DNA from: Salibacterium salarium
GTDB taxonomy: Bacteria > Bacillota > Bacilli > Bacillales > Marinococcaceae
DNA length: 64,000 bases
Direction of reading: 5' to 3'
Assembly (NCBI RefSeq): GCF_030813635.1
Contig: NZ_JAUSUM010000001.1
Span: 620,001 to 684,000, forward strand
The notes below the pieces were generated by a model that was not told the origin of the DNA, did no database searches, and was given only the letters and a program-made list of their open reading frames with translations. Of this stretch, positions 55,515 through 62,875 are shown piece after piece. The position numbers and the translations under genes were made by a program. How positions within the stretch are numbered: position 1 is the first letter of the stretch; each line of letters begins with the position of its first letter.

Positions 55515-56684
55515 ATGTTGGCTTTGCATAATGGAACACCGGTGCGACAAAACTTGCTTCCATATGGAAAGCAGTGGTTAAATGATGAGGATAAAACCGA
55601 GGTTTGGAACATATTAAATAGTTCTATGATTACTCAGGGGAATCAAGTTCCTAAATTTGAAGAACACATAGCGGATCTTACGAAAACCGCTCATGCTGTG
55701 GCGTTCTCTAGTGGGACGGCAGCGTTGCATGCTGCCTTTTATGCAGCTGAGCTCAGTGCTGGAGATGACTTTATAACAACTCCAATAACTTTTGCGGCAA
55801 CAGCTAATGCTGGATTATATGTTGGAGCTACTCCTATATTTGCTGATATTGATGATAGAACTTATAATTTAGATGTTTCAGAGGTGTCACATAAAATAAC
55901 GAAATCCACAAAAGCTATTGTTTCTGTTGATTTTACTGGACAACCGGCTGATTATGATGGGTTCCGTGAGCTTGCTGATAACCATAACCTTGTTTATATA
56001 AGCGATGGTGCCCATTCTCTTGGTGCTTCCTATAAAGATGAACCTGTCGGATCGCAGGCAGATATGACAATGTTTAGTTTTCACCCGGTCAAACCAGTCA
56101 CAACCGGGGAAGGAGGGGTCATAGTCACGAATAATTCTGTTTATGCTGAACGATTACGCTTGTTTCGATCTCACGGGATAACAAAAGAGAACATTTCAAC
56201 TAAAGAGCCTTGGTATTACGAAATGAAAGACCTTGGTATGAATTATCGAATGACAGATATTCAAGCAGCTCTTGGAACGAGCCAGTTGAAAAAATTGCCG
56301 GATTTTATAGAACGTAGACAAAAGATAGCTCAAGCATATAATGAAGCTTTCTCGAGACTAAAAAACGTAAAGATTCCATATCAATTAAAGAGTACGAAAT
56401 CTGGCTGGCACCTTTACATTTTAAGGTTGAATCTCAATAACCTTAAAAAAGATAGACGTTTTATTTTTGATGCGTTGCGAGCAGAAAATATTGGAGTTCA
56501 TGTACATTATATTCCGGTGTATTATCATCCATATTATCAAGAGCTTGGTTATGAAAAAGGAGAATGTCCGATAGCTGAAAAATGGTATGAAGAAGTGCTT
56601 ACTTTGCCTTTATTTCCTAAAATGACCGATAATGATGTTCATGATGTAGTCCTGGCAGTAACCAAAGTTTTAAATGAAGTATAA
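55515..56684 (+). CDS. pseC: UDP-4-amino-4,6-dideoxy-AltNAc transaminase PseC
   Basis: 389 residues, DegT/DnrJ/EryC1 aminotransferase fold. AFSSGTAALHAAFYAAEL, FITTPITFAATANA, YISDGAHSLGAS (Asp 164 to PLP) and FSFHPVKPVTTGEGG with the PLP Lys 193. It aminates C4 of the PseB product. It lies 65 bp after pseF behind GGGGGT. In the standard pathway PseH then acetylates the new amine, but no GNAT-type gene exists in the window. Confidence 0.9.
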   Translation: MLALHNGTPVRQNLLPYGKQWLNDEDKTEVWNILNSSMITQGNQVPKFEEHIADLTKTAHAVAFSSGTAALHAAFYAAELSAGDDFITTPITFAATANAGLYVGATPIFADIDDRTYNLDVSEVSHKITKSTKAIVSVDFTGQPADYDGFRELADNHNLVYISDGAHSLGASYKDEPVGSQADMTMFSFHPVKPVTTGEGGVIVTNNSVYAERLRLFRSHGITKENISTKEPWYYEMKDLGMNYRMTDIQAALGTSQLKKLPDFIERRQKIAQAYNEAFSRLKNVKIPYQLKSTKSGWHLYILRLNLNNLKKDRRFIFDALRAENIGVHVHYIPVYYHPYYQELGYEKGECPIAEKWYEEVLTLPLFPKMTDNDVHDVVLAVTKVLNEV

Positions 56685-56706
56685 ATAACGTCAGGAGTGG
56701 AATGAA

Positions 56707-57710
56707 ATGGACATAGCTTTTATCCATATAGGTATGATGAAGACTGCTACTACATATATGCAAAATATGGTTGAACGATAATTCTTACTGTTTATCCTGG
56801 AAAGGGAACATTCCTTTTCTTCATACATTGAGAGACTCTGTGAAAAAGGATAGTTTGCAGGAAGAGCCCAGCTTAAATACTATAAATGTAGATATCCCTT
56901 ACCAAGAAGGACAAAAGCTTGTTATAAGCAACGAAGGTTTTTCAACAGCTTATTTAAATGATGCTGCCTTTCAACAAAGGATGCATCAGTTTATCGATTA
57001 TGCAAGTCGTAGTTTGGTAGATTATCCGGCTCAACGCCAAATGTATTACTGGTAATAAGAGATCCGATTTTATGGATAAAATTTATTTATATTCAATCTA
57101 TTAAACAAGGATCAAGTGGAAGTGCTCAGGAGTTTATAAAGAATCAATATGGATTTCTTAGGCATTTGTTGGATCCTGAACATATCGTACATTGCTATAA
57201 AAGGTATTTTAATAATGTACTGATTATTCCTTATGAACTTTTAAAGACAGATGAGTCCCTCTTTTGGGGTGCGATTGCGGAAAGGTTTCAAGTACCACAT
57301 CCTGAAGTGACCATAAATCACGCTATTAATACTTCTCTGGATTTGAAAAGGACTTTTTTACTTTCAAAAACTAATAAGATATCGAGCGTGTTATTAAATA
57401 CATTGTGTGATTCCAAAGACTACACTAACATGCAAGAAAAGAACCAAATCGTAAGTAATTATGGCAATAGTGGAAAATGGGTTCATCGTAGATTTGTTGA
57501 ATATGCCGCGGCTGAACAGGTTGATGAGATGTATCGATTGCTCGGCATGTCTAAACCCAGAGAAGATTTTTTCGATGTGAAACTCCCTCGTGTTTGAAAA
57601 AAATTATTGAAACTAAATACATAGGATTTTTAAGAGAATACGTATTACCAGAATTCCAGGAGTACGCGGACTTTTACGATCAGAATCTGCAACGTCATTT
57701 TTCAAATTGA
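56707..57710 (+). pseudogene. Sulfotransferase-family gene broken by three frameshifts
   Basis: Read through three shifts, a protein of about 334 residues appears. Frame 1 (56707-56781) gives FIHIGMMKTATTYMQN, the PAPS 5'-phosphosulfate loop. Frame 2 (from 56771) gives WLNDNSYCLSWKGN, LVISNEGFS and QRQMYYW, then stops at 57053. Frame 1 resumes from 57055 with IRDPILWIKF, the 3'-phosphate motif, and runs to a stop at 57595. A third shift restores KKIIETKYIGFLREYVLPEF to a stop at 57708-57710. The second fits a lost G (WVIRDP) and the third a lost T. It may be a real pseudogene or contain sequencing errors. Its place suggests sulfation of the flagellar glycan. Confidence 0.75.
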
Positions 57711-57734
57711 AATCGACAGAACAATTGTCGATAT
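57708..57734 (+). promoter_or_regulatory. Possible SigD promoter of yjfB
   Basis: TGAA (57708-57711), 15-bp spacer, GTCGATAT (57727-57734); each box has one mismatch to the SigD consensus. Confidence 0.5.
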
Positions 57735-57764
57735 AAATAATAGAATTGTCAGGAGGTGAACTTT

Positions 57765-57959
57765 ATGGATGTTGGTGCGACTTCGATTGCCCTTAGTACG
57801 AATACAGCGAAGAGTGAAGCCAGTGTGGAATTGATGAGTAAAGCGAAGGATGTTGCGCAGCAGCAAGGTGATTTTGTTTCAAAAATGATGAATGAAGCTG
57901 GGGAAGCGCAGCGTGCGGCACAACCTCATTTGGGTGGAAATATTGATACCAAGCTGTAA
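57765..57959 (+). CDS. yjfB: YjfB-family putative motility protein
   Basis: 64 residues. ATG 57765 directly follows AGGAGGTGA (57751-57759). Start MDVGATSIALSTNTAKSEASVELMSKAKD and the conserved alanine/glutamine-rich tail match the YjfB family, a small SigD-regulon protein of unknown function in B. subtilis. Terminator follows. Confidence 0.8.
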   Translation: MDVGATSIALSTNTAKSEASVELMSKAKDVAQQQGDFVSKMMNEAGEAQRAAQPHLGGNIDTKL

Positions 57960-57973
57960 ATCATGCTATTCTT

Positions 57974-58003
57974 AAAGACTCGGTTTTTGCCGGGTCTTTT
58001 TTT
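57974..58003 (+). terminator. Terminator after yjfB
   Basis: AAAGACTCGG (57974-57983) pairs with CCGGGTCTTT (57990-57999) with one G-U, then a T run. Confidence 0.85.
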
Positions 58004-58006
58004 ATT

Positions 58007-58032
58007 TAACATTTTTTCACTATTGCCGATAT
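58007..58032 (+). promoter_or_regulatory. SigD promoter of flaG
   Basis: TAAC (58007-58010), 14-bp spacer, perfect GCCGATAT (58025-58032), 40 bp before the flaG start. Confidence 0.75.
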
Positions 58033-58072
58033 AATGAAGAGATTAGCTGGAATACAAGGGGAGGGACTCGAC

Positions 58073-58444
58073 GTGATACAAACGTCTACTGAGGGGCAAT
58101 GGCCTGTACAACGAGGTGCCATTCAGGAATTCCAGACATCCAAGACTTCACATAATTCTGAACGGACGGTTACAGAATCTGCTCAAAAGCATACAGAAAA
58201 AGGCCGAGAAGCTCAAGGCAAGCGTGAAGCATTACAACAACAGGGAGAAGAAACGAATAAAGCGTTAGATGTTGATTTTCATAAGTTGAAATTTAATGTT
58301 CACGACACGTTAGATCAGATTTTCGTTCAGGTGTTGAATCGAGATACAGATGAAGTCATCCGAGAAATTCCACCTGAAAAATTGCTTGACATGAAAGCTG
58401 CGCTATTAAAAATAAGCGGTGTTATTGTAGACGAAGAAGTTTAA
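58073..58444 (+). CDS. flaG: Flagellar protein FlaG
   Basis: 123 residues. GTG 58073 with AAGGGGAGG at 58056-58064; the frame is open upstream through the SigD promoter. The disordered, Gln-rich N-terminus is followed by the FlaG core KLKFNVHDTLDQIFVQVLNRDTDEVIREIPPEKLLDM. FlaG is linked to filament length control and precedes fliD in many Bacilli. Confidence 0.9.
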   Translation: MIQTSTEGQWPVQRGAIQEFQTSKTSHNSERTVTESAQKHTEKGREAQGKREALQQQGEETNKALDVDFHKLKFNVHDTLDQIFVQVLNRDTDEVIREIPPEKLLDMKAALLKISGVIVDEEV

Positions 58445-58526
58445 GTCCAAGCAGATGTATATTATGTAATGAAAGTATAGGGGGACAGATGGTGATACAA
58501 ATAATACGTGCAGGTGGGCAAATGAT

Positions 58527-58876
58527 ATGGCTGTCTTAAAGGATCTTTTTGTTGTGACGAAACATTTATATGATTATACCGATGTCCCCCCTAAAGATGA
58601 TGAACGCGAATCGTTTTTAGAAAAAGTAGAAGAATTGCTGGAACAAAGGAAAGATTTGATTGAACAAATCACTCCACCACGCAATGAAGCGGAAAAAAAT
58701 TATTTGAAGAAATGATGACAATGAATCAAGTTATTCAACAGCGGCTCGAAGGTTCACTCGTTGACTTAAAAAAACAAATGACAGATACCCGAAAAAAAAG
58801 ACAACATGGCCGTAAATATGAAATGCCCTATGAAAGACGGACATTAGATGGGGTTTTTTTTGATAAGAAAAAATGA
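58527..58876 (+). pseudogene. fliT: FliT-like flagellar chaperone, frameshifted at an A7 run
   Basis: The first frame (58527-58715) gives MAVLKDLFVVTKHLYDYTD...PPRNEAEK and stops soon after an A7 run (58693-58699). The next frame continues with LFEEMMTMNQVIQQRLEG, YEMPYERRTLDG and VFFDKKK, stopping at 58874-58876. One more A would fuse them into about 116 residues, the size of B. subtilis FliT, which also ends in a DGMFFDKRK-type motif. FliT is a chaperone of FliD, whose gene follows. This is a real frameshift, a slippage site, or a homopolymer sequencing error. Confidence 0.72.
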
Positions 58877-58892
58877 TAGTACCTTTTTCTTA

Positions 58893-58919
58893 TCAATCTT
58901 TTTTGCTGATTGACGATAT
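58893..58919 (+). promoter_or_regulatory. Possible SigD promoter of fliD
   Basis: TCAA (58893-58896), 15-bp spacer, GACGATAT (58912-58919), one mismatch in each box. Confidence 0.5.
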
Positions 58920-58971
58920 AAGAATAGAAGTCTTATACGGAAATAAAAGGTAAACGAGAAAGGATGATAAT

Positions 58972-60489
58972 ATGGATAGTGGTATGCGCATGACCGGGCT
59001 AGCTTCAGGCATGGATATTGATTCTATGGTAACGCAAATGATGAATGCGGAACGTATTAAAGTAGATCGCATGGAACAAGATAAAACTTGGGTAGAATGG
59101 CAACGAGAAGATTTGCGTTCAATGAATTCACAATTTCAAAGTTTTAGACCTAGTTCAACAGACGCTATTTTCAGTAAATCCACATTTACTGGTAGTGTGG
59201 CGACGAGTGATAATGAAGATGTCGCAACAGCAAGTGCCAGTAGTGATGCGAATGAAGGGACCTATACTATATCTAATATTTCCCAGTTAGCTACAGCTGC
59301 TTCAAAAGGTAGTACAGGAGATATTGCTGATGATTTAGCTAGTGATGCTGAATTGCATAATATTAGGGACTTTGATATAGCAGAAAATACTGATTTTACT
59401 TTTGAAATTTCAACGGCTGATGGTTCGAAGGAATTTACAATGAATAGTTCAGATTCTATGCAAGATGTGGTTGATAAAGTAAATAATTCTGAACTTGGTT
59501 TAAATGCTTTTTATGATGAAGAAACACGACAGTTTTCAATGATGCGTTCAGAAACAGGAGAACTTAGAAATGATGGTTCAGATGAAATAAGCATCGAAAC
59601 GGATAATGCTGGATTCATTGGATCATTAAATCTAGGTGCTGAGGATGTTCAAAATGCTCAATTTGAACTAAATGGAATGGCAATGGAAAAAGCGTCTAAT
59701 TCGTTTGAAGTCAATGGTTTAGATATTAACTTGAAAAGTACGTCTGCTAATCCAGTAAATATCGAAGTAGGTCAGGATAAAGCAACAGCGAAAGAAGCTA
59801 TTATGAATTTTGTCGACGACTATAATGAACTAATTGCTGATGCCAACGAGAAAACAATGGAGACAAGAAACCGAGATTATGAACCATTAACCGATACACA
59901 AAAAGATGAAATGAGCGAGAAAGAAATAGAGCAGTGGGAAGAAATGGCTAGAAGCGGAACATTAAGAAATGAAAGAAGTGTCAGCAACGCTTTAACGCAG
60001 ATGCGTCAAGATTTTTCCGAAAATGTAGACAGCACTAATCAGGATAGCGATATGACGGATATGACGGATATTGGTCTAGAAACGGGAGATTGGCGAACAC
60101 AAGGATTAATTGAAGTAGATGAGGCTAAACTTGATAAAGCACTGGAGAAGGATGCTGATGCTGTTTATGAAATGTTTAACGCTGATGGAGGAACACATGC
60201 GGAACAAGGAATAGCGAGACGTCTGCGTGATACGGTTGGTGATGCCGTCGACAGTATGTCAAGACGTGCAGGAAACGAAAATAGTATTACAGACCAATCG
60301 CACACAATGGGGAAAGAAATTGAACGTATCAGTGATCGTATCGAGTCCTTTGAAGAGCGCCTTGCTGATAAGGAACAAAGATATTATGCTGAATTTACTA
60401 GAATGGAAACAGCTATTCAACGTAATAATTCTCAAATGCAGCAAATGCAATCTGCCATGGGCGGCATGGGCGGAGGTATGATGGGTTAA
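58972..60489 (+). CDS. fliD: Flagellar filament cap protein FliD
   Basis: 505 residues. N-terminal FliD_N signature GMRMTGLASGMDIDSMVTQMMNAERIKVD, a central variable acidic region with GTYTISNISQLATAASKG, and FliD_C with KEAIMNFVDDYNELI and a C-terminal coiled coil (IERISDRIESFEERLADKEQRYY) ending in a Met/Gly-rich tail. It caps the growing filament and is secreted through the flagellar export system. fliS, normally downstream, is not present here. Confidence 0.94.
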   Translation: MDSGMRMTGLASGMDIDSMVTQMMNAERIKVDRMEQDKTWVEWQREDLRSMNSQFQSFRPSSTDAIFSKSTFTGSVATSDNEDVATASASSDANEGTYTISNISQLATAASKGSTGDIADDLASDAELHNIRDFDIAENTDFTFEISTADGSKEFTMNSSDSMQDVVDKVNNSELGLNAFYDEETRQFSMMRSETGELRNDGSDEISIETDNAGFIGSLNLGAEDVQNAQFELNGMAMEKASNSFEVNGLDINLKSTSANPVNIEVGQDKATAKEAIMNFVDDYNELIADANEKTMETRNRDYEPLTDTQKDEMSEKEIEQWEEMARSGTLRNERSVSNALTQMRQDFSENVDSTNQDSDMTDMTDIGLETGDWRTQGLIEVDEAKLDKALEKDADAVYEMFNADGGTHAEQGIARRLRDTVGDAVDSMSRRAGNENSITDQSHTMGKEIERISDRIESFEERLADKEQRYYAEFTRMETAIQRNNSQMQQMQSAMGGMGGGMMG

Positions 60490-60539
60490 AGTTCCTGCCC
60501 CCCATCGCGGTACAAGTGGTAAAGGATAGAAGGAAAGAA

Positions 60540-60570
60540 AAAGCCTCGCCGGTTTGGCGGGGCTTTTTGT
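60540..60570 (+). terminator. Terminator after fliD
   Basis: AAGCCTCGCC pairs with GGCGGGGCTT (one G-U) and is followed by TTTTT. Confidence 0.9.
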
Positions 60571-60737
60571 GTGAATAGGTGTTATCTGGTTAGGGATTCC
60601 CGATGTGATGGTCGTTTTTTTGCATGATGCGTTAAAGCTTCGTTTAAGTGTTCCGCGCGAATAAGAGAACTGGCTTGTAAGTTCAGCTATGGTTCAGGCT
60701 TTCCTTGTATCCCTATACTAGTTGCTACTGTTGTCCT

Positions 60738-61286
60738 TCAAAGAATGTCCTTTATCTTTTGTTTGATAAATTGTTGATAATGAAAAGTTGATGGGGGAGA
60801 AAAGGAAGAAAGCGTTCGTGCTGAAGTAATATGGATGTTTGATGATGGGGTAATGAAAGCGTGGTAACTGCTCCAGGGGTAGCGAATAGGATCGCGAACG
60901 AGTCCAGCTTTCACAGGATTCAAATGAATATAACGGCTGACTTGAAGAAAATAATCGTTGTCGTTAATTAAGTGACCTCCATACCGTCCTTGGAATAAGT
61001 GTCCAGAAAATTGATGTCGTTTATTAAAATAAATCACGTACTTTGCGTGTAGATCTTTCATAATGATGGAAATGGAGTGATCTTGCGTTTCAAGGAGGAG
61101 ATGGATATGGTTACTCATTAAACAGTAGGCATGTAGGAGGAAGGGGAAATGCATGCGGGTTTCTTCAAGGAGAGTTAAATACATAAAGCAATCGTCGTCA
61201 TCGTAAAAAATGGACGCACGCCGGTTCCCACGGCTTGTAATATGAAACGTCGCCCCAGGAAACCAAATACGAGGTTTTCGTGCCAA
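60738..61286 (-). mobile_element. REP-associated tyrosine transposase (RAYT/TnpA_REP), IS200-like Y1 family
   Basis: 182 residues. Y1 transposase motifs: FHITSRGNRRASIF, the HUH motif MSNHIHLLLE (His 60, His 62) and the catalytic Tyr 119 in FLQVSRYIHLNPVKAGLV, then YPWSSYHAF. RAYTs are single-copy housekeeping-like relatives of IS200 transposases that move REP palindromes. A G5/C5 palindrome of REP type lies about 120 bp upstream of the start. No IS ends are seen, so it is not a simple IS element. Confidence 0.88.
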
Positions 61287-61390
61287 ACGTATTCATTCCT
61301 TTCTAAAGAGGTTTTTAATAGATTCGCCATCCTGTGACAATCCCCTTCTTTTTTTGCCATTTATTTTAATTTATTCAGAAACACTTTAAC

Positions 61391-61424
61391 ACTGCACCGC
61401 ACTGGGGGTCAGTCCCCCACGAGC
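61391..61424. repeat. REP-like palindrome near the RAYT gene
   Basis: TGCACCGCAC is followed by TGGGGG, loop TCAGT, CCCCCA (61403-61419). A G-rich stretch of related sequence, GATGGGGGGCAGG on the minus strand, lies on the other side of the RAYT gene near 60495-60510. I recall similar palindromes repeated in Bacillaceae genomes, but could not search. Confidence 0.55.
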
Positions 61425-61483
61425 ATTTTTCTTTCAAATCATGTAAAATAATAGATAAAGGGATTGTTTTGGAGGCGTATAGG

Positions 61484-62143
61484 ATGAAGTCTAAAATACT
61501 TGTATTGGTTACGGCGGTTGTTTTTATAGGAATGGGTGTGTTTGTGATTTGGGGAAATGATACGAGCACAACATTTGATGACCGTCCGTCTATTGAAGAC
61601 CAGCCGACACTAGGGGACGAGACCGCGCCGGTTTCTGTAGTTGAGTTTGGCGATTATAAATGTCCTGCGTGTAAGTCTTGGGGAGAGACGGTGTTTCCGT
61701 TACTAGAAGAGACTTACCTCAACTCTAGTGATGATGTGTCATTTACGTATATCAATACGTTGTTTCACGGGGAAGAATCGGAACTTGCCGCGCTTGCGAG
61801 TGAATCGGTATGGGAAGAGAATCCGGATTCGTTCTGGACTTTTCACAAGACTATTTTCGACAATCAGCCCGATCAACAAAACCATGATGAGCGTTGGATA
61901 ACGTCGGAATCATTGGGTGACATGGCGGGTAGTTTGGAAAATGGTCCGGATGCAGAACAGGTTGTGGAAGATGTCGAAAACGGGACTTTTGCCGAAGAAG
62001 TAGAGACGGATCAGAATTTGGTGCAGGAGTATGACATAGAATTGACGCCCAGCATCATGGTGAATGGTACATTACTCGAAGATCCGTTTGACTGGGAGGA
62101 ATTAAGCGCCGAAATCGAAGAAGCATTGGAGGAAGATTCATAA
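61484..62143 (+). CDS. bdbD: DsbA-family thiol-disulfide oxidoreductase BdbD
   Basis: 219 residues. ATG 61484 with GGAGG at 61471-61475. An N-terminal membrane anchor or signal (about 4-23), thioredoxin-like VVEFGDYKCPACKSWGETVFP with the redox pair Cys 60 and Cys 63, and the cis-Pro loop IELTPSIMVNG. BdbD introduces disulfides into exported proteins, including competence pseudopilins such as ComGC. The next gene, overlapping by TAATG, encodes its quinone-linked partner. Confidence 0.92.
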   Translation: MKSKILVLVTAVVFIGMGVFVIWGNDTSTTFDDRPSIEDQPTLGDETAPVSVVEFGDYKCPACKSWGETVFPLLEETYLNSSDDVSFTYINTLFHGEESELAALASESVWEENPDSFWTFHKTIFDNQPDQQNHDERWITSESLGDMAGSLENGPDAEQVVEDVENGTFAEEVETDQNLVQEYDIELTPSIMVNGTLLEDPFDWEELSAEIEEALEEDS

Positions 62144-62559
62144 TGACGGCTTCTCTACGACCTTATGCTCTCTATGCCGCCTGGCTCGTTTCAGTTGTGG
62201 CTACGTTTGGGAGTCTATACTTCAGCGAAGTGCTTGGATATGTTCCATGTGAATTTTGCTGGTATCAGCGGATTGCGATGTATCCGCTTGTGATTTTGTT
62301 AGGAATCGCGGCATTTTATAACGATACGAAAATAGTAGGCTATGTTTTACCCCTTTCTATTATAGGCGGTCTCGTATCTATTTATCACTATCTTATGCAG
62401 AAAGTTCCTGGATTTGCACCAATCGAGCCATGCGCAGATGGTGTGCCATGTCAGGTACAATACGTGAATGCGTTAGGATTTATAACGATTCCATTTCTCG
62501 CCTTTGCAGCATTTATAATCATAACAGCACTGCTTGTCTTCCTTCGTATCAAGCGGTAA
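62143..62559 (+). CDS. bdbC: Disulfide bond formation protein BdbC (DsbB family)
   Basis: 138 residues, four membrane helices. First redox pair in VPCEFCWYQRIAMYP (Cys 36 and 39), second in EPCADGVPC (Cys 97 and 103). It reoxidises BdbD and passes electrons to quinone. Overlap with bdbD indicates one transcript; a terminator follows. Confidence 0.94.
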   Translation: MTASLRPYALYAAWLVSVVATFGSLYFSEVLGYVPCEFCWYQRIAMYPLVILLGIAAFYNDTKIVGYVLPLSIIGGLVSIYHYLMQKVPGFAPIEPCADGVPCQVQYVNALGFITIPFLAFAAFIIITALLVFLRIKR

Positions 62560-62572
62560 ATAATATCCTCCG

Positions 62573-62604
62573 TCTTCTGGTTATGACAACCAGAAGATTT
62601 TTTT
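62573..62604 (+). terminator. Terminator of bdbDC
   Basis: TCTTCTGGTT (62573-62582) pairs perfectly with AACCAGAAGA (62588-62597), then seven T. Confidence 0.9.
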
Positions 62605-62674
62605 AATGAATAATCCTCCCCTCGCAACGCAGGCATAGGTGAGTAGCCCTATAATCTATTTGTCCACCTAATTA

Positions 62675-62843
62675 TTCTTTATTAAGAACATAATAATAAA
62701 AGGAAAATAGGAAAAAAGTGTAATGGAAAGCTTAAGGGAGAAATAAGAATAAATTATGTTCTTATACACGTATAACATGCATTTTTCAAGATAAACACTA
62801 ATTGAATTCTTTATATAAGGGTGTTATGTTCTTTATTAAGAAC
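62675..62843. promoter_or_regulatory. Repeated dyads upstream of the DUF2334 gene
   Basis: TTCTTTATTAAGAAC occurs at 62675-62689 and, as the full palindrome GTTCTTTATTAAGAAC, at 62828-62843. A different dyad TTATAC-AC-GTATAA lies at 62762-62775. Two identical palindromes 153 bp apart before a start codon suggest a dimeric repressor and looping (inference). Confidence 0.5.
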
Positions 62844-62875
62844 AAAAGAGAAGATAAGGGGGAGGAGTGACAGTC

